Position numbers and translations under genes: made by a program. The notes beneath the pieces were generated by a model. That model was not told the origin of the DNA and ran no database searches. It worked only from the letters and a program-made list of their open reading frames with translations. Shown here in pieces: positions 25,250 to 39,714 of a stretch of 64,000 nt of DNA. Positions within the stretch are counted from its first letter, which is position 1. The number at the start of each line of letters is the position of its first letter. Source of the stretch: Pseudoscleropodium purum (lineage: Eukaryota > Streptophyta > Bryopsida > Hypnales > Brachytheciaceae); contig OZ017803.1 in NCBI GenBank assembly GCA_963969395.1, positions 15,314,001 through 15,378,000 on the forward strand, in the 5' to 3' direction.

Positions 25250-28200
25250 TTAGACCTTTCAAATTTTCAATAAATTTGTTAATTTATCCAAATGTATCCC
25301 TAGTTGATTTAGAGTCATATACAACACCAATGTGACAATTTTAGACCAGTTTATAGGGAGTGCTTTAAAAAGCTCAACATGATTTCATTTTCTTGACCTT
25401 GGTTTCAAAAATATCTCAAAAACCATCAATGCAAATATACTAAATGTATGAATTGTCATAATAAAGCATTTTATTATTTTAACCTTCAAATGTCACAATT
25501 ATAAAAAAATTTAAAAGTTGGACAAAAGAACTTGCTTTACTACTAGGTGTTAAGAGAAAACTAGAAAAGTAACACTACCTTTTCTATAAGTTATATCGAT
25601 ATCACCTAGTTAAAAGAGGCATAAGGCTAAAATTACATTATAATTCAACTTTTGGTGTTAAAAAATATTTTATCATCCAGTTTGTGTAAAAAAATTGAAT
25701 CATCTTTCAAACAACATGTACTTCCAAAACTCTCTTTTTAACAAAATTTCAAAAAAATTTAAATTAGATTTTATTTCAAAATTTGTTTTTTCTATTCAAA
25801 ATGCATCATTTGGGAAATAACATTGATGACTAAATAATATAAAAAAAGAAGCAAAATTTTGAATTAGGAAAAAAATTGAATTTATATATGCCAAAAAAAG
25901 TTAAATACAACAATTACATTTGATTTGTTTATCTTGTAAAACCATATATCATGTTTTGATTTAGAATTCATTGTGTTATTTACTAATTGTAAATTACTTT
26001 CACAAAATGATAACCATTTTATAAATATTATTCATAACAATTGTCAATTGCATTCTTTATTGATTGTTTGTAAAAAATTGTGAATATAGACAAATTAACT
26101 ATAGAATCAATAATGCTATTATTGCAAAATCACATGATAATCTTAAATAAATTTCCTTGTTTCTATGGTGTCTAACAAAATAACATTTATAGGTCTAGGA
26201 CAATTGTACTTTTTGCATTATTTATCAAGCTAGAACCATTGTAGCATCATCATATAATTTTACCAACCAAATTATTTTGGTTATCTAAGTATTATCTATC
26301 TCGTAGCTTTCGTCTTCCAAAATCTACATGGACTCATGGTTATTATTATAATATCAGAAAAAAAATTCAAATATATAGAGTTAACTTTCATTTTATAAGA
26401 ACATGGTGAAAATGAAGTATTTATAAAGAACTTTGCATTTGTTGTATTTATTGAGGCATTAGTAAAAAGTGGTATCCATAATGTATTATTTTTATCAATA
26501 GTCAACTATAGTCAACCATAGTTACAATATTAAACTCAAAAATAAAGTCTAATCATTGCAAACATGAAATTGTTTTTGAACCTTAAACTCTTATAAGACA
26601 TTATTGGTCTCATATTTCCCTTGGCAATTTTGAGATCATGTTATTTTTTCATCTCCAAAACTAGTCTAGATCAATATTAGTATAGAATGTTGATAATTAA
26701 GTTAGATGGTGACATAAATTTTGTTATAATTAAAATACATATCTAAGAATATGACTGATCAAAAAACTCATTTTAAGTCCATCAATATTTAATCCTTTAA
26801 AAACCATAGGTAATTCTAATTTCTTAAATTATAAGATTATGTATTATAAAATGTTACTCAGAACAATAATTCAATAACATTCTTGAAATAAAATATGTAA
26901 AATTTGATTCAAAGATTATATTAATATTAGATATATTGTTTTATCAACTAATAATTTTCAATCAAAATTTTGTTTTAAATTATGGTGACATTTAAATATA
27001 TTTATTTTATTTGTTTCTTCAGATTGTTTATGAGATTTCATTCTTTGAACTCAAGAAGTCAAATATCCCTATCTAATGTGATTTCAACACCATGTGGTGC
27101 TCCCTTGTTGAAAAGATTTTGGCCATTCATTGGCAGATCCAAGCACTCTTCCAGTTGTTGATTCATGATTTTGCAAGGAAAAAAACACAACAAACAAGCA
27201 ATGTACTCAAAAGAGGCATTCAACCTTGTTTCCAATTTCTTCTCTCCCTTCTTTTGGGAAAACTAGGAGCCATTGGATGGAAAATACCACCCTCCTCCAA
27301 AAAAAATCAGCAACTGTTGGATGAAGATACAGAATATGTATGTATGTATCTAAATATAAGGATATATATACTAATATACCATATGGATACGCCTTTCAGA
27401 TATAGATGTCATTCTCATTAACCCATATTGATTGTATGGAATCCAACCCTCTCAAAATTATAAGAGTGGATGAGATGTAAGTATAATCAATATTAATAAA
27501 ATTTTAATATTTAAATCAATTAGAGGCAATTGAAAATAATTAAAAAATTTTGAGCCCATTGATAGTTTGGTGACTATCTACTACGAGTACACAAGTGTAT
27601 GTATATAGTTCAAAGGGTATCCCCATACTTTTGAAATATAGAATTTTTGTAAAGAAAAGTTTTGAAGAATCTATACCTTATAAATATAAAAGAAGTAAAA
27701 AACAAAGATTTTGTGTATTGAGGACATGTTTGTGTTCATTTATTATTCAAAATCTAAATATATAGTCTTTTGGAGGTTAAAGAATTGAATGAGTATGTAG
27801 TTAAAAAATCCTATGTATAATTTGATATAATCAATGTCATCCAAGGTTATAGTCATCTACTATAGCTAGAAAATTCTATAGTGATAGCATCAATGTATAA
27901 TATAGAGGTTGAAGCCTTGAAATTAGAAATATTATTTTATGCTACCATTCCTTAAAATATTGAAATCATTCACTAAATAAGAAAATTTGAATGTTATATA
28001 TTTGAATTTGAATTTGAATACTAATAGGTGCCAAAGTGCTTAGCCTATAGAATTTGTTGCATGACTCAAACCAAAACTATCCCAAGACTCCCTATCCTAA
28101 AACAATTCTATTTTTTTCTTTAATAATAGATTTGGTAGATCAACTTATTGGATCATTTAGTTCAATTATTGAAGTTCTAAACATCTTCCTAAGACTTCAA

Positions 28201-30075
28201 AATAAAAAAACTCATCAATTACAAATTGATGATGCTTGAATTTCAACATATTCCAAATGTAAGTTTCATATTTCAAATTTTTTTAAGAAACATCCTTAGG
28301 TGTTTTCATGCTACAAGTATCATTAGATGACTTTAGAACTACACTATATTTTTAGTGTTCAATGTTCACATAGAAAAAGTATCACTTAAATGGTCATTTT
28401 GAAACAAATTTTGAAATTAATTATTTTAATATAATTAAAGACTTAATGTATGATTAAGCTATACCTTTTTTCTAATTTGAAAAAAAGTACATTGCAAAGA
28501 TTTAGGAATCTAGAAAACCTTCTTTTAAAATAATTTCAAAATAACATTTGATTTGAGGTTAAAAAGAGAATATAATCGCAAATGAATAGTAAAAATGTAT
28601 AAAAGATGAATATTCTCACCCCTATCTTTTACACTATTTTATTATTTATAGATCAAATGTTTGAAAATTCTAAATCTAAATTCAAAATGTCAGAAATGTT
28701 GTTTGAAAACTTTTCACTTTTTACTTTTTATTTTTATATATTAAGAAGATTAGAAAATAATTAAAAATTTTGACATGATTAAAACAATCTTACATTGGAA
28801 AAAATACAAGGCCTTAGAAGGGCTATCCACATTCCTCCAAGGACCCTATAGGCTATGCTTTTGGCTTAAAAAATTATTTTTTTTCTTATTCCCATTCACC
28901 TTCATCGATAATGGAAGCTAGTTAGTGGCTCAAAATTGAGTAGAAAATGTTTAATAATCAAGGTTAAGGTACTTTAATAGACCAATCAAGTTTTGGGAAC
29001 AAATAGAAACCAATATCTAAATGTAGAATCTAGAAGAAAAAATTATATATTTCACAATGAAGTGTCAAAACGTCAAAATTGTAGAAAATTTAGTTTTTGA
29101 CTGCATTTTTGGAGAATCCAAGGTATGAAAATACCTTTTTATGTCCTATGTACAACTAAAAGAAACAAATCTTATACTAAAGAAATAAATTGAGGACATG
29201 TAAAAAAATATTTATCAATAAACGCTTCATATTGTTCTTCATTTTTTGAATAATTGAAGGTTTCATAGATTGGCAAAAAATACTAGCTTGTTGACAACTC
29301 AAATTTTCTTTGACTAATGTTAATTTCAATAGTAGGGTAATCTTTTAGTAGGCAATTTTCATCCTTTACATATTTTTTCCTTCTAAAAATATGAAATATT
29401 GAGTTCAAAATTACTCTTTAAATATTAATTTTAAGCAAAAATGATTTGATTGCCTACAAGATGAAACTTGTAATAATTATGACTTCATCAATAAACATAC
29501 AATGATTCAAAGCTTTCCATTTACATATACACCTATGAAATCTAATCCATTTTTAAAATACCATAGAGGCAAAATTTGTTTGCTATCTACACTACTTGTC
29601 TTTCCTTCAAAAACAAAAAGAACTTTTACACTTTTGCAATACTTTTTGGAATTAAGCAAATGAAACTTGAGATGGAGTAGACGATGATTAGCAGCTACAC
29701 CAAAAATGTCTAAATTAAAAATAAACCAAAGAACCAAAGTTACTAGATCTTAAATCAAAATTATAAAAATTCATTTTGATCAATAATTCATGACTTTATT
29801 GGTTAAATTTTAAGAGAGTATAAATAAAGATGGAAGTAGATTTGAAACAATTAATTGCAAATAAATTGTGGCTTGAGAAGAATCTAGATGTAAAGTCTTT
29901 ATATTTACAAGGTTTATTTTCTTCCCATTCCTATACAAACCATATGACAACCTTGCAAAAAACTTATAAAAAACCAAGTGATCATGCTAATTACATCATT
30001 GAAAAATAGACAAAAAAAAATAGCTTTTTACAACATCCAAGTTTCTTTAAGCTCCTACCATATGTTATTGAATAT
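25250..30075. other. AT-rich intergenic DNA
   Basis: About 4.8 kb of AT-rich, CpG-poor sequence without a recognisable gene. The longest frame (27092-27421, 109 codons) has no domain resemblance and sits in DNA of unremarkable composition. No transposon ends were found. Confidence 0.6.
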
Positions 30076-31260
30076 ATTTATGATCCACCTACTAAATATC
30101 TAGTCTCTATAGGGTTAAACCACAACATTCAAAATTTAAATTTGAATGTCAATATTATAGTTGACAAGCCATAAATTATTCACAAGAAGTTCAAATTCTT
30201 TGATTGAAATATTAAGTGAAGCTTGTCAAGGCAGATTTATATTATATTTTTATTATTGTACTTGTGAGTAAATTTGCAATGTATTCTTGAAAACATTTTA
30301 TGATTCACTCATTGGATGTCTGGTCTTCTAAAAGTTAAATCATACAGGCCCAAGTTTGAATTTGAATCTCAATGTAATAGTTGACAAGCCATAAATTTTC
30401 CATGGGAAGTTCAAATTCTAAGTGAAAGCTTGCCAAGTTCATGTTATATAATATTTTTTATTATTTATAAACTTGTGGTGTATTTTTGAAAACATTTATT
30501 CAAACATTTGATGTCTAGTCTCTAAAGGGTTCAATTTCTATATTCAAAATTTGAATTTGAATCTCAATACAATTATTGATAAATCATAAATTATTCATGT
30601 GAAAGCTTGCCAACTCCAATTTATATTTTGAATTTTCATTATTTGTAAATTTTTTGTGTATTCTTGAACATATTTATGATTCACCTGTTGGATGTCTAGT
30701 CTCTAAAGGGTTAAATCTCATCATTCAAAAATTGAATTTGAATTTCAACGTGATAATTGACAAGCCATAAAATGTTCATGGAAAGCTCAATTCTAAGTGA
30801 AAGTTTGCCCATTCTAATTTATATTGCATTTTTTATTATTTATAAAATTGTGGTATATTTTTTATAACATTTATGATTTACCTACTTGATGTCTAATCCC
30901 CTAACCATTCAATCACAACATTCAAAATTTGAATTTCAATCTCCACGCAATAATTGACAAGCTATAAAATGTTCAAGAGAAGTTCAAATTCTTTGATTCA
31001 AATTTTGAGTGAAAGCATATCAAATCCAATTTATATTCCATTTTTAATTATTTGAAAAATTTTCATGCATTTCTTAAAACATTTATGATTCTCCTATTGA
31101 AAGTCTAGTCTCCTAAGGGTTAAATCACAAGGGCCAAATTTAAATTTGAATCTCAATGCAATAATTGACAAGTCATGAGTTTAGCATAGAAAATTCAAAT
31201 TCTAAATGAAAGCTTGTCAAGTCCAATTTGTATTCCATTTTCACCCATTTGTAAAAATTC
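30076..31260 (+). repeat. degenerate tandem array, six ~180-220-bp units
   Basis: The anchor TAGTCTCTAAAGGGTTAAAT, or a variant, occurs at about 30101, 30321, 30516, 30697, 30894 and 31106. Each is followed by a TTCAAAATTTGAATTTGAAT block, then TTGACAAGCCATAAATTATTC, AAGTTCAAATTCT, GTGAAAGCTTGCCAA and TTTATTATTTGTAAA. Units differ by many substitutions and indels, so the array is old. Unit length is in the nucleosome-sized range common to plant satellites. Confidence 0.85.
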
Positions 31261-33062
31261 AAAATTTGATTAATTATTGCAATTGCAAAATATCACATTC
31301 AAGCTAAAGATGCTCTAGTAGTCTGCAATGTTTTTGTTTGAAACATTCATCAAGTTTAGGAATATTAAATCATTGCATTAATTTTTTGATTAGATCTTGT
31401 ATTTTCATACCATTATCAATTTTATCAAATAGACCCGAAATATGATAAATGCACTTAAATTATCCCAACTAAGGTATCAATAAGTTTTGTAGCTTTGTTG
31501 GCATGAAATAGAAAAATAAAGAATAAATTGTGCATGTTGGTTATGAAGCAAAATGGAAGTGGGTGGCATAAATTTTGGAGGCATTGTGAACTAATTGTCA
31601 ATATTTGAAGGCCAAGGTTGTAGGAGGCTACAAATAGAATTTAGTTGAATTTATACCCCTCCTTATGTACACTAAAAAAATATGCATCATTTCAAATCAT
31701 TACTTGAGTAAGATTGCAAATACTTATTTAAATCAAAGAAACTTCTCTAAAAAACATTACCTTATAATGTAACCACCTCCATTATCATAAATGGACTCAT
31801 ATGGTACCCAAATGCCATCTAACTATAAATTGTAGTCCTTCAACTATTCCCCATTTTGAAAATTTTGGTTGTTCAAAAAATAGGGGTAGACATTATGTAG
31901 GGATTAAACATAGTTCTAGTCACCTTAAACACTAAATTTTCTCAAAATGTACCCATTTTCAAACTTGATTACACAATTATAAGTAATTCTATTATTCTAA
32001 AAACCTTCTAGTAATGCATTCTTACATACACACAAGTGATTATTTTGTTTTGAGTATTAAATCTCAGTGATATTCACAATGAAACTAAAGTAGAAGGTTG
32101 TAAAACCCGAATACAATTTTGAAATGATCCAAATGTGTCGATAGTGATCATTCTAGTTCATAAATGTATACCTCTAGCATACATTTGCAAAAAGTGTGTC
32201 CAATTTTTATTTTTTTTAAATGTACTATTGACATTCAATTCAATTACATACTAAAATCATATTGATACCCTAATCATTTAAAAACCATATTTGCTTTACA
32301 ATCCTGTACCTTAATATTAACTTTGAAACACTGATGCAAGGACTAAGTGTATAGGGTGAAAAAAAAACATTTTTGAGGTTGCTTGAGTACATTTTCATTG
32401 AATAGTTCTACAAACTTCCTCATTATTATATTATTGACTTTTCTAGAGAAGAAGATGCTTATTAATCTGCATATCATTCTTGTTATTAGTGTATTTGGCC
32501 ATTTCTTGCTTTGTACTTTTCATGTGAATTTTAGCCATGTAAATGGTATTTTTTGAATTTGAATCCAACTAATGAAATGAAGCTCATTAGGCATAGTTTC
32601 TACCATTGAAGTGTTTTCTTAAAATTCATTAATTCCAATATTTTGTAGCAATATGAACTTTGGACCTATAACCATGGTATGTCAACTTTTTGATTTTAGA
32701 GTGATATAGTAAATTTGGTTTATACCATGATGTCATACACTATTATACATATCTTTCATAGTGAAAATCTCACAATTTTGGAGTACATTTTGTATTCAAT
32801 ATGAATTTTCTTCATTTTTTCTTAAAAAATTCACAATAATTTCAAATTTTCCCTCAAAAGTATTGAATTTTAAGTTTTTCAAAGAACAATGACTATTAAA
32901 AACCAAAAGAGAAAAACAATCAATCCATCATAGACAAAGTATTCAACTCCCTAAGTGGAAGGCTTCGAGAGAGGTGCCACTTAAGCTTATGCCATGAGTT
33001 GAAACAAAAAACCTCATTTTTATACTAAGTCTTCAAAAAATTTTATTGACTTGTGCCATAGA
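31261..33062. other. AT-rich intergenic DNA
   Basis: No coding region, tandem array or transposon end was recognised. Confidence 0.55.
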
Positions 33063-33070
33063 CATGATTT

Positions 33071-33310
33071 TGGGTTAGGGAGGATTGACCCCTCCATTGC
33101 CCCACCAGAGGGTAAATGTCAAAATTGCCCCCTCTTTTAGGTTGCTTAAATTTTGCATTTGATCCCAACCCCTGGCTAATTCCAGGTCTACAATTGTAAA
33201 TATGAATTCAGAATTTGCAAATTTTATCATATGTGGCAAAAAAAGTAAATTTTCAGTGTTTTCTACAAGGGTAAAACATGGGGCAATAGAGAGGTCAATC
33301 CTCCGTGGCC
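33071..33310. mobile_element. 240-bp MITE with 8-bp target duplication
   Basis: CATGATTT at 33063-33070 is repeated exactly at 33311-33318. Just inside, 33079-33104 and 33279-33304 are reverse complements over 26 bp with two mismatches (GGAGGATTGACC...TTGCCCCA). The outermost 8-9 bases match less well. Size, lack of coding and 8-bp duplication fit a hAT-type MITE. The Mutator superfamily usually makes 9 bp. Confidence 0.75.
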
Positions 33311-33379
33311 CATGATTTCATCCCTGAAAAATAAATATGAATTTTTTCTCATTCACATCTAACTTAAACTTAGTTGCCA

Positions 33380-33790
33380 AATGGCAGCAAACAAACAGAG
33401 GGATAGACAGGGAAGCTTGAAATCCGCGGTCATTGGCCCGTCCTTCGAGGGTGGGTCGGGTTTACGAAACCTTTGTTTATTCCCGAATTATGAATAGAAA
33501 TGGTACTACAGACCCATCGGTCTCACTACTGAATTCAAAATCGATTTGGTATATGTACAAATAACCGATTGACACGTGTATTTCCCAGTCTCCTTGATGT
33601 TTGTGCACCCGTAATCTCACCACAAGGTATTATTATAAAATAGCCTGGAGTAGTACAAAATATCTTTACAATATCTGTTCCCAAGATTGCCCCATGACCC
33701 TAGAGCAGAGTAGATGAGGGGATTCATTCTCAGATAGAAGGGGGGGGGGGACCCTCCTAGTCATGAAGCATGTACATTGTACACTCTAGC
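33380..33790. other. short GC-balanced island
   Basis: This 400-bp patch contains frequent CG dinucleotides, a run of G at about 33741-33750 and no frame of note, between AT-rich flanks. It follows the MITE at 33071-33310. I compared it by eye with tRNA and snRNA features and found no match. It may be a younger insertion of unknown type or a promoter remnant. Confidence 0.35.
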
Positions 33791-34600
33791 TACCCCCTAA
33801 AAGATCTCCTCATTTGAAAATTCATAAAATTCCAATAAAAAAAAAGAAATTCAAACTTATTATTGGGATAGTGGATATTTTGAACGTATAGATATGTGCG
33901 GAAAACCCAAAAGTTCAAGAGTTTGAATTTCTCATGGATTCTATTGGATAAATAGATTTGTTATGCTTTATATTATTGATGTTGGTTAAAGTAGACTAAT
34001 TAAAACAAATGATTACAAACAATATACAGAGCAATTTTGAACTAAATGTGGGAGTAGCTCTTAAAAGTTCATGACTTTGTTTCACCAAAAAAACTCTTCA
34101 AAACTAACATTTTTAATGCATTGAGCTACTATGAAGAGGGAGAAAAAAAAATGGATGGAAATTCAACCATAGGATCTTATATTAGACTTGTATGAGAATG
34201 TGTGGAAAAAATAAATTTAAGACACTTCGAACAAGCAGACTATAATATAATTATCCCATGAAAGGTTGAACATTCAAATTTTGAACTACGGATGAATGCA
34301 AATACATCTCAAGTATACAAAAAAGTTTTATTTTCATCCATCAATTTTTTAGAAGATTATTATATTAATTCTTTAACACATAAAACAACAAGGTAGAGAT
34401 TTTGTGTGACCTGATGGATGACAAAGAATCCTTTTGTGTAGGACAAAAGTGCAGCTATTCATCCTCAAAATTTTGTTGTGAAAATGGGAGGTCTTCTACA
34501 TTAGTTTGACTTCCAATGAGTGATTTTGTATTTTTTTCAACCAACGATTCATATGGTATCTAAAAGGATGATTTCCACAATTACAAACAATTTTTTTTTT
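33791..34600. other. AT-rich intergenic DNA
   Basis: No gene, repeat array or transposon end recognised. Confidence 0.5.
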
Positions 34601-34859
34601 CATTTTTTATAAAGTGCGAAAGTGGTGATATAAAATGTTATAGTAGTGCTCGAAATTTCAACATTCATCCACATATTGGATAGAAAATGTCACATTAGCA
34701 TATATCACATATCTATAATTTCATCCACAATCTAACAATTTCATTTAAGATTTTTTTTTCAATTTGAAGTTTTCTAGTGAAAAACTTCATGGTTAGTTGT
34801 CATTTTTTAGCCAGATTATTTTTAATTGGTGCAATTTGGAACTATAAAGCCAAAAAAAT
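34601..34859 (+). repeat. ~260-bp dispersed direct repeat, copy A
   Basis: It aligns with 38520-38778 in the same orientation. Shared blocks include ATATAAAATGTTA, TTTCAACATTCATCCA, ATATTGGATAGAAAA and TATAAAGCCAAAAAAA-like ends. The copies have diverged moderately. The family is unidentified. Confidence 0.75.
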
Positions 34860-37800
34860 GTTTGGGTTGTTAGTCCGTCCTATAAGGGTTATCTGTACGG
34901 TGTAGATTTTGAAAACTTTGCTTTGCAAAGATTCTAAGAATGATAATGTGAATAAAAAATAAAACAAAAATCTTCAAAAATCACCATAATCAAAATTTAA
35001 CATTTTGAACAAAATTCTTGTGAAAATCACATATATTCAATTTACAATTGATTTTTGGAAGTATATCTAATTTTTGGCTTCAAATTCATTGAGAAATATT
35101 GTTTTGTATACATGTTGATTTAAGTATAGAGATATTATCTATAAATCATATTTTGCAACTATTGTTTGAGGGTCATTATTAAATTATTAGTTTGAGTTTC
35201 ATTTTATAATACATCTTCACAATAGTGGAATTTTAGACTACCCCTTGTCCTTAAGGAGGTAACTTTCAATATGAAAAGAAAATATTTTTTTGGCACCTTG
35301 CTTAACTCCTTGAGGACCGAGAAGACACTCAATGTATCTGCTTCAAATTTTTCATGGCAAATTCTCAATAGGATGAACTGTAAAAAATATTTAAAAAATG
35401 TAATCCAATAGAAAAAGGAAGCAAACATAACTTCTTTTTATAGTAAAAGAAATAGTAGGGATAACAAAAAAAATTTGTTAGATATTTCTAATCTTCGCTC
35501 TACACAAAAAAATTGATCTTAAAGAATTTTTTTTATAAATTTCCAACAACTTTAAAAATAGAAAATTCAATGTGGTATGATTAAGAATTCAAAAATAATT
35601 AGAATGATTCCAAATTTTTTGAAAATGTTTCAAACAATATGCTAATAATAAAAATTGTTAAATTTCAAAAATTGATGCACATATAAAAAAATTTAATTTT
35701 GTAGGATTCAATTTGGTTAGCTTTGGCTTTTTACTCCTTTTGTTTGGAATTGTGTACAAATTTGAAAGAATTATTTTTATTTTCTAAAATAAAAATATAC
35801 AAAATTTGCCTTAAATTCCAATACATTTTTTTTGGAGAGGGAAAAATCATTATTTATCTTTTTATAATTTTTCTTCTCTAAATTTTTTGTTTATTTACCT
35901 ATAAAGTTGATCATTCAAAATTTTTATAATCTAAAAATTCAATTATCAATATTTTCCACAATTAATTTCAAGCATATTGGACAAAGTAGTCTTTACTTTA
36001 GTAAGGTTAAAATCAGAAAATTCAAGTTCATCCATTGTGCAATAAAATATCAAAGTGGAACAATTCTTTGTAAGCCTCTATTATCAAAAAGATTTTAGGG
36101 CTTGAGGGATTTTCAAACTTTGAATTCCCTTAACTAAAATTTTGCTCTAGGTAATCTTGAGGTTTAATTGTTAAAATCTTCATAAAGAGCAATTTAATTG
36201 AAACTTCATAAAAAAAAAACTATTCCTTAAAAATAATTAATATCCTTCAAAAATATTATTATTATTATAAGCAAATACATGTAGAGAGAAGATGAAGGGA
36301 GAAAATAAAATGATACTAGCTCCAAAATGGAATTCAAAATATCAATCTTAAAGCTGATATTATTATAGCTAATAATCTATACCATATGGACATTTCTATT
36401 TTTAGAAGTCGTAAAAGTTCAATTTAGAAATGAATCCTATATGCTATTTTTTTGTATATACATCCTAGTTGCCTACAAAAGAAGACTTTTTAAAACTTTT
36501 ACATCATTAATCAAAATAGAATGACTAAAAGCTCTTAATGAAGACATAAATGTATTTTATGATAAAAACATAAAAAATGACAAAATAATTTCTTGTTTGT
36601 AAGTTTCTTTTTCTAGTGTCCTAGCTCAAGCATTTTGTGCTCAAGATTGCATAACTTTTTCTAACAAACAACAAATAAAAAATATTTCTATGAAGCTAGT
36701 GCATTTCCTAACCTTCAAAAAAATTCAAAAATTCATAAAAAAATTTGTCATCATAGGAACTTGTCCAAAGTACTAAAAAACAATCTAGGACTTTGAACCT
36801 TTGAGGATTTAAATGTGTTATTATTGTACTATTGATGAAATATAAATCTCTGAATATTTTTGGTTGCTTACATCTATTCATTCATTTTGTTATGACGTTT
36901 TCAACCAAGAAAACTATATTTTATGACAAAATGTACTAACAAACATATTTTTATTTTCTACTAGTATTAAAAATTTGCGGTAGTCTTAAAAATAAATAAT
37001 GAAGGTAAACTTACAATAGAATTTTAGAAAAAACATCTAATTAAGGCCAAAAATCAACCTTGAAACAAATACCCTTTCTTTTTAATTGTCTTAGGTTAGG
37101 TTTTCAACATGTCATACTAATCTATATAATCACATGCAATGGTTATTAAGGTAATTTTGAATTTCTATTGCTTATCAATATTGTATATTTGGAAATTATT
37201 TTTTGGGATGTAAATTCAATTCTCTTATGATATTAAGAGACAAATGTTTCAACTCTTATTTTCAAAAATAGAAAAACTTACATTATTTAATTAAATATGT
37301 ATACAATAGGAGTAATTATCAATATATATAAAGAATGCTAAATTATAAAATAATATGATGAAGATGGTTGGATGTATTTATATTTAGATAAGATAATCCA
37401 ATTAAAAATGAAGCCTCAAGGGATTGTATAACAATGGATCAAATAATATTAAAATAGGGTTAAAAATAACATTAATTGTAGTAGAAATGTCCATTTAAAG
37501 TATTTTCTAAACCAACATCAACTTGAAATTAAGAATTAATATTGCCTCATCTAATATGATATCTTCTATTATATTAGATAGCATAGAAATTGGATTTTGA
37601 CCATAGACAAATTGCATGGTGTAAGTTATTGGAACTAATCACATGCTAGTTTGATCACAATCTCTATTTCTCCTATAGGTTCTACAAGTTATAGGTGTGT
37701 CTCACCTTCTTATGTATTCCTTTCTTCAAAATGCTATCTTAGTGAATTTAATCACCATTCTACTTGTTAATAGAACCATTTAGTGGGCCCCCATTTTTTC

Positions 37801-38519
37801 TTGAATTTTTCTAAAATATCAATTGAAATTTAATTAATTCAATGAATATTCGTTTCTTGCATTGGAATAAGTATTCTTTGCTTAAAGATAGAAGGCAACC
37901 CATTATATTTTCAATTTTATCACTGAATCCAAGGAAATAGATGAACCCAAATCAAAAGTCATTGTACTCTTTTACTATCACAATTCATATGGAACTTACA
38001 ATTGATAAGTGACATATCTGTATGATTTTGTATCAATACGTATGTATCATGTATGCAATTTAATTGCTATAACCATATCTATATCCATATTCTATACTTC
38101 AAATTGAATATCCATATCCATATTCAATATCCATATTTTATCACCTAAGATCGTATTTGACAAACATCAATGATTTTAGTTTTTTCAAAAAATCACTAAT
38201 AGCAATTAGAAGGGTTATTATATCTTCCAACAAAGATCCGATAGCTCTGATTGAACACCATTCAATTTTGAAAAGTATCAAATCATCAATAGCTTGGTAC
38301 TTTTATTTGTCTTCTTTCCTATCTCACAATGGGGGATTTTTCAAGCTGGGGGCAAACTGGGGCAGGGGTGTTTGCATCTTTTTAGTACATTGTATGGTCA
38401 ATCATTAATTTTTTAGTAGCTTCTAGTTGATTGAAAAATCACTACAATGAGAGTGAAGAATTATCATGCTATAATTGTATAATTCAGATCTAACCAGGTT
38501 TGTTTTTTTCATTTTCTAT
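34860..38519. other. AT-rich intergenic DNA
   Basis: AT-rich, CpG-poor sequence. A short run of ATATCCAT words occurs at about 38070-38140. A frame at 38157-38408 has no recognisable domain. No gene is supported. Confidence 0.55.
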
Positions 38520-38778
38520 GAAGTGCCAAAGTGGCAATATAAAATGTTAGTGGTGTTCCAAATTTCAACATTCATCCATATATTGGATAGAAAAATGTTA
38601 CATTAATAGATATCACATATCCATAATTCTGTTTTCATCCACAATTTGGCGATTTCATCCAAGCTTTTTTTTTCTTAATTTGAAGTTTTATGGTGAAAAA
38701 GTTCAAAAATTGTCATCATTTTTTAGCCAAATTATTTTTTTCTAGTGCAATCTGGCATTGTAAAGCCAAAAAAAAAAG
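38520..38778 (+). repeat. ~260-bp dispersed direct repeat, copy B
   Basis: Counterpart of 34601-34859, in the same orientation, with several small insertions. Confidence 0.75.
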
Positions 38779-39714
38779 CCTTGACTCTAATGGTGTTTAA
38801 ATTCATATTCAAATGTATAATTATTTTTCTCCATTATGACATTTAATAAATTGTACTTTCAAACTTTCATTATATCACATCCTTAGGTGATATGATCATG
38901 ATGATATTATCTAGGTTACAATGCTATTAGAACATATTAGAGATATGCTCTAAGTTCAACTCTTGTTTAAAAGTTGTGGTATTCTTTTCACATCCTATAA
39001 TTAATTGCATTTAATAACCAAAAAAGATCACCCTTCCATTCAAGTCTAATGTTGCCATCTAGATACAAATTTTGAATCAATTTAAACATTGGAGGTATTG
39101 AATAAGAGATAAACAAGGTGAAATTTAATGTTTGGTTCATCCAACTCTAATAGTTGCATTCAAAAACAAAGTGAAGTATGTTGCATTTGACTTATTACAA
39201 CCTTACACATCCAAATATACTATTCAATTTTGAACCTTCACTATGCATTCTTTGGTCATAGATAGCATTCAATTTTGATAGGCTACAAAAGCAACTCCAA
39301 CCTTAGAAGATTCAGGCAATCTTGATGCATATAACATCCCTTTGAGGCTACACAACTAAAGACTTTAAGATTGATACCATGGTACAATTCTTTTTAGGAA
39401 TCTTATTTATTTTATTCAATAAACACTTGAAGATTGGAATTTATTTCAAATAGTCATGGATATCTCTTTAGGCAAGAAGTGCACAACATTCATTTGAGGC
39501 AAAATGATTGAGATACCGTAACATCTAAGTCACATGATTAAACTACCACAATGCTAGGGCTAAATGATTAAGGCACAATGATTTTGAAATCAAAATAATT
39601 ATTTGAAGTTGTCCCATAATAGCCTTCCAATTGATGTCCAATGTGGATATGATGTTTTATCTACACCTCATTAATCCCTAAAGCACCAAACTATATTTTT
39701 TGGCAGTTCAATAC
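38779..39714. other. AT-rich intergenic DNA
   Basis: No gene, tandem repeat or transposon end recognised. Confidence 0.5.

Noticed and set aside
33420..33480. tRNA-like segment near GGGTTTACGAAACC
   Set aside because: The T-loop pattern and acceptor stem pairing are missing.
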